Source of the DNA: DYHD01 sp037445375
GTDB taxonomy: Bacteria; Nitrospirota; Thermodesulfovibrionia; Thermodesulfovibrionales; Dissulfurispiraceae
NCBI GenBank assembly: GCA_037445375.1
Contig: JBBIKS010000024.1
Location: 1-32,170, forward strand
DNA length: 32,170 bases
Reading direction: 5' to 3'
Made by a program: the position numbers and the translations under genes. The first letter of the stretch is position 1, and every line of letters begins with the position of its first letter. Positions 8,593 to 16,432 of this stretch are shown here, in pieces. A model generated the notes under the pieces. The model had not been told where the DNA came from, ran no database searches, and worked only from the letters and a program-made list of their open reading frames with translations.

Positions 8593-10146
8593 ATGAGGGA
8601 AAAGCCTCCAAAGTTAAAAGAATTAGAGATGCGGGAGTCCAAAGTCCGTGCAATGGGAGGGGAAGATCAAGTTCGCAAGCAACATGAAGCAGGGAAATTA
8701 ACAGCCAGGGAGAGGATAAATTTGTTTTATGATCCCGGGACTTTTCAGGAATTAGACCTTTTTGTCCGCCATCGCTGCACAGATTTTGATATGTCTAAGG
8801 CAGATATACCGGCAGATGGGGTGGTAACCGGATATGGAAAGGTTAATGGCAGATCAGTCTTTGTTTTTTCGCAGGATTTTACTGCACGTGCGGGAACCCT
8901 TGGTGAGATGCACGCCAAAAAGATTTGCAAGATAATGGATCTGGCTTTAAAAACAGGAGCGCCGATTGTTGGTTTCAATGATTCAGGAGGTGCTCGTATT
9001 CAAGAGGGCGTTGATGCCTTGTCGGGCTATGGGCAGATTTTTTTCCGTAATTCATGCGCTTCAGGAGTTATCCCCCAGATTTCAGCAATTATGGGTCCAA
9101 CTGCTGGAGGTGCTGTTTATTCCCCTGCGATGACCGACTTCATATTTATGACCAAAAAAACCAGCTATATGTTCATCACAGGGCCAGAAGTTATAAAACA
9201 GGTTACAGGCGAAGAAATTGACTTTGAAACATTAGGCGGGGCAATGGCTCATTGCACAAAAAGCGGGGTCTCACATTTTGCCTGTGAAAGCGATGCGGAT
9301 TCTATTGAAAAGATAAGGCGGCTGCTCGGATACATTCCTTCAAATAATATGGAAGACCCGCCCTTTATGGATACAGGCGATAATCCCAATCGTATAGATA
9401 ACTCGCTTGATAATATCATCCCCGAAAATCCAAGAGAAGTATATGATATGAAGGATGTCATAACTTCATTAGTGGACAATGGGAAGTTTTTAGAACCGCA
9501 TGAGCATTTTGCGAAGAACATAATTATATGTTTTGCTAGAATGGGCGGACATACAGTAGGAATTATTGCTAACCAGCCAAATTATCTGGCAGGATGTTTG
9601 GATGTTGACGCTTCAGACAAGGCTACCAGATTTATCCGTTTTTGCGATGCATTTAATATCCCCTTGCTTACTATCGCCGATGTTCCTGGGTATCTGCCCG
9701 GAAGCATCCAAGAGTGGAAAGGGATTATTCGACATGGGGCAAAACTACTATGGTGCTATTCTGAAGCTACTGTGCCGAAAATTACACTTGTAACCCGCAA
9801 GGATTACGGCGGCTCGTATTTGGCTATGTGTAGCCGCGATTTAGGCGCAGATATTGTAATGGCTTGGCCAACGGCTGAGATTGCAGTGATGGGCGCTGAA
9901 GGGGCGGCGAATATTATTTTCAGGAAAGAGATAAAAGCAGCATCAGATGCAAAGGCAAAAAGAGAAGAGAAGATTCTCGAATATCAAGAACTTTTTTCAA
10001 ATCCCTATGCGGCTGCTGCAAGAGGATATATAGATTCGGTAATTCAGCCGAGCCAGAGCCGCATGAAAATAATACAGGCATTAGAAATGCTGAAATCTAA
10101 ACGTGAAACCAGGCCTCCGAAAAAGCATGGAAATATCCCCTTATAA
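8593..10146 (+). CDS. Acyl-CoA carboxyltransferase (12S transcarboxylase / propionyl-CoA carboxylase beta / methylmalonyl-CoA decarboxylase alpha)
   Basis: A 517-aa crotonase-fold carboxyltransferase that moves CO2 between carboxybiotin and propionyl-CoA/(S)-methylmalonyl-CoA. Signatures are KLTARERI near the N-terminus, the oxyanion-hole stretches FNDSGGARIQEGVDALSGYG and GPTAGGAVYSPAMTDF in the first domain, and ADVPGYLPG, TRKDYGGSYLAMCSRDLGAD and AWPTAEIAVMGAEGA in the second. It cannot be assigned from sequence alone to carboxylase, Na+-pumping decarboxylase or transcarboxylase. The next genes (a small accessory protein and a 5S-like subunit fused to biotin carrier), with no biotin carboxylase nearby, favour transcarboxylase. 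GGAGA precedes the start. Confidence 0.88.
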   Translation: MREKPPKLKELEMRESKVRAMGGEDQVRKQHEAGKLTARERINLFYDPGTFQELDLFVRHRCTDFDMSKADIPADGVVTGYGKVNGRSVFVFSQDFTARAGTLGEMHAKKICKIMDLALKTGAPIVGFNDSGGARIQEGVDALSGYGQIFFRNSCASGVIPQISAIMGPTAGGAVYSPAMTDFIFMTKKTSYMFITGPEVIKQVTGEEIDFETLGGAMAHCTKSGVSHFACESDADSIEKIRRLLGYIPSNNMEDPPFMDTGDNPNRIDNSLDNIIPENPREVYDMKDVITSLVDNGKFLEPHEHFAKNIIICFARMGGHTVGIIANQPNYLAGCLDVDASDKATRFIRFCDAFNIPLLTIADVPGYLPGSIQEWKGIIRHGAKLLWCYSEATVPKITLVTRKDYGGSYLAMCSRDLGADIVMAWPTAEIAVMGAEGAANIIFRKEIKAASDAKAKREEKILEYQELFSNPYAAAARGYIDSVIQPSQSRMKIIQALEMLKSKRETRPPKKHGNIPL

Positions 10147-10164
10147 TAATGAGAGAGGAAAAAA

Positions 10165-10362
10165 ATGGAAACTATTCCCCCGAAAATAATTGCAGCTATT
10201 TCTACGGCAGTAAATTCTTACCGAGAAGAGCAAAAGATTTTAGAGGAAAAGGTAGCCGCAAGACCAGTCTTTGTTCATGCTGAGAGAATAAATCTCTGGG
10301 CAATTGCCGGAAGGCAGGATTTAATGCTCCAGCGGAGGATTTGGCAGCAGCGGTTTCATTAA
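10165..10362 (+). CDS. Small acyl-CoA carboxylase-associated protein (epsilon/MmdE-like)
   Basis: A 65-aa protein between the two carboxyltransferase genes. It opens with an amphipathic stretch (PPKIIAAISTAVNSY), has a short charged middle, and ends in a W-x-x-x-G-R segment, NLWAIAGRQDLM, followed by RRIWQQRFH. A Trp/Gly-Arg tail of this kind is typical of the tiny accessory subunits that accompany acyl-CoA carboxylase or methylmalonyl-CoA decarboxylase complexes. It has no transmembrane helix, so it is not an OadG-type gamma subunit. It lies 18 bases after the 12S-like gene and 39 bases before the 5S-like gene. Its role in complex assembly is inferred. Confidence 0.6.
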   Translation: METIPPKIIAAISTAVNSYREEQKILEEKVAARPVFVHAERINLWAIAGRQDLMLQRRIWQQRFH

Positions 10363-10401
10363 AAAAATAATTATCTTAATTTGATAGGAGATTCATTTAT
10401 T

Positions 10402-12324
10402 ATGAAAGATAAAAAGACGAACAACAAGCCACTCAAGATAATGGACACAACATTACGCGATGGGCATCAATCTCTCTTAGCAACCAGACTTAGAACAGAA
10501 GACATGATGCCGATATTGGAAGAAGTTGATTCAGTAGGTTATCACTCTGTCGAAGTGTGGGGCGGGGCAACCTTTGATGTTATGAAAAGGTTTCTTAATG
10601 AAGACCCTTGGGACAGGCTTAGAAAATTCAAAAAAGCCATGCCGAATACCCCTCTTCAGATGCTTCTGAGGGGGCAGAATTTAGTAGGCTACCGCCACTA
10701 TGCTGATGATGTTGTAAAAGACTTTGTGATGCACTCTGCCGATTGCGGTATGGATATTTACAGGGTCTTTGATGCTCTTAATGACGAGAGGAATTTCGAA
10801 TCATCCTTTGAGGCTATCAAAAAGGCTGGGAAGCATATTCAAGCTACTATTTGTTTTACATTAACCGAAAGGAAGCTGGGCGGTCCTGTTTTTAATATTG
10901 AGTATTTTGTTAATAAAGCCAAGAAAATGGAAGCAATGGGCGCTCACTCATTGTGCGTTAAGGACATGGGAGGATTAATTTCACCCTATGATGCCTATGA
11001 TTTAGTTAAGTCGCTCAAAAAAGAACTAAAAATTCCTATTCAACTCCATACCCATTATACCAGCGGGATGGGCTCAATGGCATACCTCAAAGCGGTTGAG
11101 GCGGGTGTAGATGTAATTGATACTGCATTGGCGCCATTGGCTCTGCGTTCTTCTCAGCCTGCATTGGAGCCTATTTTAGTAGCTCTCCAAGGCACGGAGC
11201 GAGATACAGGGCTGGATATTAACAAGCTCTTTAGAATAGGCGCATATCTTGAGGGAATTTTGCCGAAATATCGCCATCATTTAGACACCTCTAAGATGGC
11301 CGTAATAGATACCGAAGTATTGCTGCACCAGATACCAGGCGGTATGATTAGCAATCTTGTGGGACAAATGAAGGAAGCTAACGCGCTACACAGGCTAAAG
11401 GAGGTTTATGTAGAACTGCCACAGACAAGAAAGGAACTCGGCTATCCTCCGTTAGTTACTCCTACGAGCCAGATGGTTGGAGTTCAAGCTGTCTTAAATG
11501 TCTTGATGGGGCGTTATAACATGATCACCTCGGAGGTTAAAGACTACTGTTATGGACTTTATGGAAAGCCTCCACAGCCAATTGATCCAGAGATTCGGAA
11601 AAAAGCACTTATAGGTTATTCTCGCGGTGACACCCCCATCACCTGCAGACCTGCTGATATATTAGAACCGGAAATGGAAAAGGCAAGGGAAGCTACAAAA
11701 GGCATTGCTAAAGATATTGGCGATGTCTTGACTTACGCCCTTTATCCTCAAACAGGCATGAGGTTTCTTAAATGGAAGTATGGTTTAGAAACGCCGCCAC
11801 CAGAGGTGAAGCCTAAAACATTAGAAGAAGTAAAGCGCGAAGATGAGCTTATCAGGAAGGCTCTATCAGGTGAGTTGATAGAAAAGCCGAAGAAGAAAGT
11901 TCCAGAAAAAGGAGCAGAAATCAAAACATACAATGTTTTTGTAGATGGGGATTACTACTCAGTTGAAGTAGAAGATGCAAGCGGAAATATTGTAATAAGT
12001 CAGACAATCACGGCTCCAAAACCCGTTGCAAAATCTGCTGCTCCCCCAAAAGCTGAACCTAAGCCTACACCTGTAGAACCTCCTAAGAGCGCAGAAAAAA
12101 TTTTAGACGCAAAAGGTTCAATTATATCACCGATGCCGGGAATGATAGTGGAGGTAAAGATAGGTGTTGGTGACAGCGTAAATAAAGGTGATGAGGTTGT
12201 CATCTTAGAGGCTATGAAAATGCAAAACTCCCTTACATCGCCAATATCAGGGGTTATTAAGGCGGTTAATGTGAAGTCCGGCGACTCTGTAAAACAGGGA
12301 GATATTTTAGTAGTAATAGGATAA
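10402..12324 (+). CDS. Pyruvate/oxaloacetate carboxyltransferase fused to biotin carrier domain (5S-1.3S transcarboxylase-like)
   Basis: Domains in order are a TIM-barrel carboxyltransferase (IMDTTLRDGHQSLLATR, VKDMGG with the carbamylated or metal-site lysine, and the LHTHYTSG metal-binding histidines), the PYC-type conserved region, a Pro/Ala/Lys linker, and a C-terminal biotinyl domain with EAMKMQ. The biotinylated lysine is 35 residues from the end, as is standard. It transfers CO2 between carboxybiotin and pyruvate/oxaloacetate, as in the 5S subunit, OadA or PycB. The start is ATG 10402, with AGGAG at 10386-10390; an in-frame TTG at 10381 lacks a site of its own. No OadB-like membrane subunit is seen, so a soluble transcarboxylase with the 12S-like protein is likely. 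Length 640 aa. Confidence 0.87.
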   Translation: MKDKKTNNKPLKIMDTTLRDGHQSLLATRLRTEDMMPILEEVDSVGYHSVEVWGGATFDVMKRFLNEDPWDRLRKFKKAMPNTPLQMLLRGQNLVGYRHYADDVVKDFVMHSADCGMDIYRVFDALNDERNFESSFEAIKKAGKHIQATICFTLTERKLGGPVFNIEYFVNKAKKMEAMGAHSLCVKDMGGLISPYDAYDLVKSLKKELKIPIQLHTHYTSGMGSMAYLKAVEAGVDVIDTALAPLALRSSQPALEPILVALQGTERDTGLDINKLFRIGAYLEGILPKYRHHLDTSKMAVIDTEVLLHQIPGGMISNLVGQMKEANALHRLKEVYVELPQTRKELGYPPLVTPTSQMVGVQAVLNVLMGRYNMITSEVKDYCYGLYGKPPQPIDPEIRKKALIGYSRGDTPITCRPADILEPEMEKAREATKGIAKDIGDVLTYALYPQTGMRFLKWKYGLETPPPEVKPKTLEEVKREDELIRKALSGELIEKPKKKVPEKGAEIKTYNVFVDGDYYSVEVEDASGNIVISQTITAPKPVAKSAAPPKAEPKPTPVEPPKSAEKILDAKGSIISPMPGMIVEVKIGVGDSVNKGDEVVILEAMKMQNSLTSPISGVIKAVNVKSGDSVKQGDILVVIG

Positions 12325-12342
12325 AATAGGGGGAATATTAAT

Positions 12343-12383
12343 CATTACCTTAAATCAAGCTTAGAGCTTGATTTAAGGTAATG
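12343..12383. promoter_or_regulatory. Perfect 19-bp inverted repeat immediately upstream of meaB
   Basis: The arm CATTACCTTAAATCAAGCT (12343-12361) is repeated inverted at 12365-12383 around a three-base loop. The hairpin ends seven bases before the meaB ATG, and its 3' arm contains the only AAGG-like ribosome binding candidate (12375-12378). Folding could therefore restrict meaB translation or stop read-through from the operon. No T-run follows, so it is not a standard terminator. Confidence 0.6.
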
Positions 12384-12390
12384 AAGTATT

Positions 12391-13353
12391 ATGAAACTAT
12401 TAGAAGATGCTTTAAAGGGTTCAGTTCACTCCTTAGGTAAATTAATATCTCTTGTTGAGAACGAAGCACCTAATTTTAGAGAGGCATTAAAGGCTTTGTA
12501 TCCCCTCACCGGCAAAGCTAAAGTCATTGGTATTACGGGCCCGCCCGGCGTTGGGAAAAGCACTTTAGTAGCGAGCTTGGCTAAGATTTATCTGAAAAAT
12601 AACCACACAGTTGGCATCCTCGCAGTTGACCCGTCAAGTCCAATCTCAGGTGGCTCGCTTCTGGGTGATCGCATAAGAATGTCCCATCTATTCCCGGATG
12701 CTAATATTTTTGTCAGAAGCCTTAGTTCCAGAGGCACACTTGGTGGAATTTCACAGGCAACTATGAATGTGGTAAGGGTCTTGGATGCCGTAGGTTACGA
12801 CATTATAATTGTAGAGACAGTAGGCGTGGGGCAGGATGAGGTTGAAGTCATTCATGTTGCCGATACCGCTATTGTTGTTTTGGCTTCGGGCTTTGGTGAC
12901 GAGATACAAGCGCTCAAAGCAGGCATTATGGAGGTAGCTGATATTTTTGTTATCAACAAAGCTGACCAACCTGATACATCCAGATATGCCAATACAATAG
13001 AAAAGATGATTCACCAGCTTTCTCCCAAAAAACCTTGGACACCTCCTATTGTCAAAACCATTGCTCTCACTAATCAAGGGTGTGAAGAACTGATACAAAA
13101 AATTGATGAGCATTTAGAATTTTGCGGGCAACATGAATCTCTTGTCGAGGGAAAAAAGAGGAAGAACATAAGGGAAATTAAAAGGCTTACCGAGCAGAAG
13201 CTTAGGGAGGATGTCGAGGCATTTTTTGAAAAACAATATAAACTTGAAATCATCTTAAATAACGAAAAGAATAAAAACAAAGACCCCTATTCTATGGCAG
13301 AAGAAGCCCTCAACATTTTTTGGAAATCACACCAACCAAAAAAATGTAATTAG
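12391..13353 (+). CDS. meaB: Methylmalonyl-CoA mutase-associated GTPase MeaB (ArgK family)
   Basis: A 320-aa G3E-type P-loop GTPase that protects and reloads methylmalonyl-CoA mutase with adenosylcobalamin. It shows the P-loop GITGPPGVGKSTL (about residues 47-59), the Mg-binding/switch region VDPSSPISGGSLLGDRIRM, the ETVGVGQDEVEV Walker B region typical of MeaB, and the NKAD guanine-specificity motif. Its position at the end of the mutase gene cluster fits its chaperone role. A large hairpin just before the start may set its expression apart from the preceding genes. Confidence 0.93.
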   Translation: MKLLEDALKGSVHSLGKLISLVENEAPNFREALKALYPLTGKAKVIGITGPPGVGKSTLVASLAKIYLKNNHTVGILAVDPSSPISGGSLLGDRIRMSHLFPDANIFVRSLSSRGTLGGISQATMNVVRVLDAVGYDIIIVETVGVGQDEVEVIHVADTAIVVLASGFGDEIQALKAGIMEVADIFVINKADQPDTSRYANTIEKMIHQLSPKKPWTPPIVKTIALTNQGCEELIQKIDEHLEFCGQHESLVEGKKRKNIREIKRLTEQKLREDVEAFFEKQYKLEIILNNEKNKNKDPYSMAEEALNIFWKSHQPKKCN

Positions 13354-13683
13354 ATTGTTATGCAGCAGGTATCATTTAGTATAAGTGCCAGTGTGAGTAT
13401 CAGAAAAGTCGAGAGACAACAGACGAGGGACAAAAAATCGTCCATCGTCTTAGCGAAGCGGTCATCCGTTTGCCCCTCGGAATTCTGACACCGACACTGA
13501 CACTAAATTTGCTTGCAGGAGCAGGTTTGTAAACTGCTCCATAATTTTTACTGAATGATATTATTCTAATATTCTTATAATAGCAACATATTTGATATTG
13601 CGGAATAAGGGTTCAAGTTACAAACTTGAACCCTCGAAGTAGCATCCATACCTGTTTATTTGAAATTAAACGGCTTTTGGCTC
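13354..13683. other. Intergenic region between convergent meaB and amt with three inverted repeats
   Basis: There is no gene here. An imperfect inverted repeat bounds 13385-13504 (AGTGCCAGTGTGAGTATCAGAA at the left, TTCTGACACCGACACTGACACT at the right; each is described rather than aligned in full). A hairpin GGAGCAG/CTGCTCC lies near 13518-13540, and a perfect 11-bp hairpin at 13609-13633. These sit between two genes transcribed toward each other and may end both transcripts. Confidence 0.5.
13609..13633. terminator. Hairpin GGGTTCAAGTT-ACA-AACTTGAACCC between convergent genes
   Basis: A perfect 11-bp stem with a three-base loop, 51 bases past the amt stop on the minus strand and 256 bases past meaB on the plus strand. 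It lacks a following T-run on either strand, so it is at best a bidirectional, non-canonical terminator. Confidence 0.4.
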
Positions 13684-15009
13684 TTACAGATTATAAGCAT
13701 TTTCACCGTGCTGACTTTCATCGAGTCCATTAACCTCATCTTCAATATCAACCCTTAGACCAATAACCGCCTTGATGATTAAGAGTATTATCAATGTCGC
13801 AATAGAAGCATAAGTTATTGTTGCAACAACTGCTATTATCTGCGTAGTCAACTGACCGGCATTGCCGTAAAGAAGTCCCTTGCCTGCCTCATTGATAGAG
13901 GGGTCTGCGAAAATGCCTGTCAGTATCGCGCCTAAAACGCCAGCTATGCCATGAATACCAAAGGCGTCAAGTGCATCGTCATAACCTAATTTTGGTTTAA
14001 GCAGTGCTACCGCAAAATAGGGGATAATCCCTGCCAGTAATCCAATTATAATTGCCCCTGATATATTCACAAAGCCAGCAGCAGGCGTGATCGCAACAAG
14101 TCCTGCTACAGCTCCGGAAGCAAGACCTAAGACCGTTGGTTTTTTGTGATGAATCCATTCGGTAAACATCCAGCCAGTTGCAGCAACCGCTGCGGCGGTA
14201 TTGGTATTCATAAAAGCCGCCCCCGCGATGCCGTTTGCACCTAATGCAGAGCCGGCATTAAAGCCAAACCAGCCAAACCAAAGGAGTCCTGCACCAATAA
14301 CAGTAAGGGTCAGGTTGTTGGGTTTTAGAATGGGTTCACGCCTTTTGCCTAATACTAATGCACCAACAAGCCCTGCAAAACCGGCATTGATATGGACAAC
14401 CGTCCCGCCGGCAAAATCCAATGCCCCAAGTTTAGCCAAAAATCCATTGCCCCACACCCAATGTGCCACAGGTATATAAACAATAGTCATCCATAATATT
14501 GCAAAAAGCACCCAAGCAGAGAATTTCATCCTCTCTATAAAAGAGCCGCTCGCAAGGGCTACAGTAATAGCCGCAAATGTCAACTGAAAGACCACAAAAA
14601 CCATTTCGGGGATAGTATTTGATAAACTGTTGGCTGTTATCCCTTTGAGGAACAGCTTTTCTAAGCTGCCTATTATACCGCCTATGTCGCTACCAAAGGT
14701 AAGGGTATAGCCATAAATAACCCATAAAACGCTGACTATGCAGTAAGCAGCAAATGACATAGCCATTGTATTTAAGGTGTCTTTGCGTTTTGCCATGCTG
14801 CCATAAAAAAGAGCCAGCCCCGGAAGAGTCATAAGCATGACGAGCGCTGTTGCCATAATCATCCACGCAGTATCGCCGTTATCTAATTTTGGAACAGCTT
14901 GGGCAGCAGCAGCTGTTATTGATGCCCCCGATTGCTCTTTATCTTCAGCAAAGGCGCTAAAACTTAATAGAACCGTTAATAATATCATTAATGCAATCAG
15001 TCTTTTCAT
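13684..15009 (-). CDS. amt: Ammonium transporter (Amt/MEP/Rh family)
   Basis: A 441-aa polytopic inner-membrane ammonium channel with an N-terminal signal peptide (MKRLIALMILLTVLLSFSAFA) and about eleven transmembrane helices. The twin pore histidines lie in GGTVVHINAGFAGL and DAFGIHGIAGVLGA. The charged C-terminal tail (DIEDEVNGLDESQHGENAY) is where a PII protein normally docks. The start is ATG 15009, with GGAGG at 15015-15019; a GTG at 15021 would overlap that site. The frameshift-extended TorF gene upstream stops at 15034, so the two form an operon. Grouping with NifA suggests expression under nitrogen limitation. No glnB/glnK is seen. Confidence 0.93.
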   Translation of the reverse strand: MKRLIALMILLTVLLSFSAFAEDKEQSGASITAAAAQAVPKLDNGDTAWMIMATALVMLMTLPGLALFYGSMAKRKDTLNTMAMSFAAYCIVSVLWVIYGYTLTFGSDIGGIIGSLEKLFLKGITANSLSNTIPEMVFVVFQLTFAAITVALASGSFIERMKFSAWVLFAILWMTIVYIPVAHWVWGNGFLAKLGALDFAGGTVVHINAGFAGLVGALVLGKRREPILKPNNLTLTVIGAGLLWFGWFGFNAGSALGANGIAGAAFMNTNTAAAVAATGWMFTEWIHHKKPTVLGLASGAVAGLVAITPAAGFVNISGAIIIGLLAGIIPYFAVALLKPKLGYDDALDAFGIHGIAGVLGAILTGIFADPSINEAGKGLLYGNAGQLTTQIIAVVATITYASIATLIILLIIKAVIGLRVDIEDEVNGLDESQHGENAYNL

Positions 15010-15033
15010 AATAACCTCCACGATTATTTGCCT

Positions 15034-15803
15034 TTAGAAATTGAGCGTCAGGTTAACGCCTCCGTATAGAATATTTTTCTTTCCATCATCGCTTATACTC
15101 TTAATTGCGGCTTTAGCGTCATTGCTCAAGGGCATTGATTAGCAATTTTCGGAGTTAGAGAAATATTTTTATACAGAGGTATTGTGACTGCAGCCGATAG
15201 TTCTGCATTATAGAAATTGCTAAACCTTTTACCCTTGCTGTCAAACCCCATAACCTTGTTTCTAATGTTATAACTTGCTGATGCCCCAAGTTTCATGCCT
15301 ATATCATTAGTAATGTTCACTGTATGACCTATTCCCAAAACTATAAAAGCTCCATTGCCTTCATCATAATCATAATAGACCGTCAAAGAAGGGTTAAGTA
15401 ATGTATCGTAAGAAGCGGATAAAAACAGTTCCTGAGTATCATTAGCCCCTTCAAGCGCATAGTATATGTAACCAGCAGTCATAGTTAAATTATCTATTGA
15501 GTGGGTATAAGTCAGAGTAATATCCGTTTCGGTCATTTCCCCGTGTCCGCTTGAGACTCCACTTGCAGCCTCTTTCCTGTCGCTGTCGTAACTCGTCCAT
15601 ATATTTGCCCCAAATGCTCCGTAGTTGATTCCTACAGAAGGCTGAATAACCCAGCTATTACTTAATTTCTGCCCTCTCCATACATAATTGCTCATCATAT
15701 CAATCGAGGCATAGCCGCTTTTCTTGACCTCATCTGCATAAACCCCTGTGACAGATATGCAAAAAATCAAAACCATCAAACAGATTACTTTAAGATGCTT
15801 CAT
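15034..15803 (-). CDS. TorF-family outer membrane protein (frameshifted near the C-terminus)
   Basis: An uncharacterised outer-membrane beta-barrel/porin family often found next to amt genes. It has a signal peptide (MKHLKVICLMVLIFCISVTG) and alternating amphipathic strands, and SNYVWRGQKLSN is characteristic. The first frame stops at 15126 after TPKIANQCP. One base different, the minus strand continues PLSNDAKAAIKSISDDG and ends in LYGGVNLTLNF with a stop at 15034, restoring the expected last strand with terminal Phe. The shift lies next to a CCC run around 15130-15137, where one extra C restores the frame. It is therefore either a sequencing error or a recent lesion. Upstream of amt, so probably co-transcribed. 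Confidence 0.8.
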
Positions 15804-15835
15804 TTTAAATCCCCCTTGTTATTAATCAATATTTC

Positions 15836-15855
15836 AAGGATTTTCTAATCCTTGT
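15836..15855. repeat. Small hairpin upstream of the TorF gene
   Basis: CAAGGATT and AATCCTTG form an 8-bp stem around four bases, about 35 bases before the TorF start on the minus strand. It may be a leader hairpin or the terminator of the upstream HTH gene. No T-run is seen. Confidence 0.3.
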
Positions 15856-15984
15856 TGAGCGTTGCTTGTTCATCTTAATATGCAAATGCATATTTATCAT
15901 CTCGTTTGTTTACAACCCTTTTAAACTTTTTAATAGTATTAATCCATCACAGCCTTTGTTGAGGTTTTTATAGATTTCCAGTAA

Positions 15985-16173
15985 TTATTTTGTGTTCTTA
16001 TCAACTTTAACATCCTCCCTTCTTATACCGTATTTTTTGATTTTGTAACCAATCATCCTTTCCGTAATGCCAAGTTTTTTTGCTGCCCTTGACATTACCC
16101 AACTGCACTTTCTGAGTGCATTGAGAATTTTCTTTTTTTCAACTTCCTGCACCTTGTCTTTAAGTGAATCCAT
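15985..16173 (-). CDS. Stand-alone Fis/NifA-type helix-turn-helix DNA-binding protein
   Basis: A 62-aa protein made up almost entirely of a Fis-family DNA-binding domain, with the helix-turn-helix CSWVMSRAAKKLGITERMIG followed by a YKIKKYGI tail. It closely parallels the last ~50 residues of the NifA encoded just upstream (GWVQSKAARLINITSRQMG, then YKIQKYQI). ATG 16173 is chosen because AGGAG lies seven bases before it; an in-frame start at 16209 lacks such a site. There is no sensor or AAA+ domain, so it cannot activate sigma-54 by itself. It might compete with or assist NifA at upstream activator sites (inference). Confidence 0.75.
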   Translation of the reverse strand: MDSLKDKVQEVEKKKILNALRKCSWVMSRAAKKLGITERMIGYKIKKYGIRREDVKVDKNTK

Positions 16174-16260
16174 ATTGTCACTCCTGACTATAGATATCGC
16201 TAAAGTCATGCCAATGCAAAAGTCATTGAATTAGAAAGATTTTTCAATTAGCGTGGGCTG

Positions 16261-16286
16261 CAATTTTGTAGCTGCCTACAAAATTG
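16261..16286. promoter_or_regulatory. Perfect inverted repeat CAATTTTGTAG-CTGC-CTACAAAATTG
   Basis: Eleven-base arms with a four-base loop, in the 259-base gap between nifA (ends 16433) and the small HTH gene (starts 16173). It could be the nifA terminator, although the T-run is weak, or an operator for the small regulator. No NifA-type TGT-N10-ACA or clear -24/-12 sigma-54 promoter was found next to it. Confidence 0.4.
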
Positions 16287-16432
16287 TATGAAATGTGTCC
16301 TGGATTTAGGATAGATAATCAAAAAAATGGATTGTTTAGATGTAATGACAGTTGCTGCTTTATTCGATCTTATGGGGAGTGAAAATCAAGTAGTATGAAT
16401 CATTCCTAAAAAACTCAGGAAGATCCAGTGCT

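Noticed and set aside
13609..13633. Canonical rho-independent terminator for amt
   Set aside because: The stem is perfect but no T-run follows on the minus strand; kept only as a low-confidence hairpin.
14837..15037. 66-codon plus-strand frame opposite the amt signal peptide
   Set aside because: It is hydrophobic only because it mirrors the amt leader; no ribosome binding site or family resemblance.
15804..16432. Sigma-54 (-24/-12) promoters or NifA TGT-N10-ACA sites near amt, TorF and nifA
   Set aside because: I looked for GG-N10-GC spacing and TGT-N10-ACA and found only imperfect matches with the wrong spacing.
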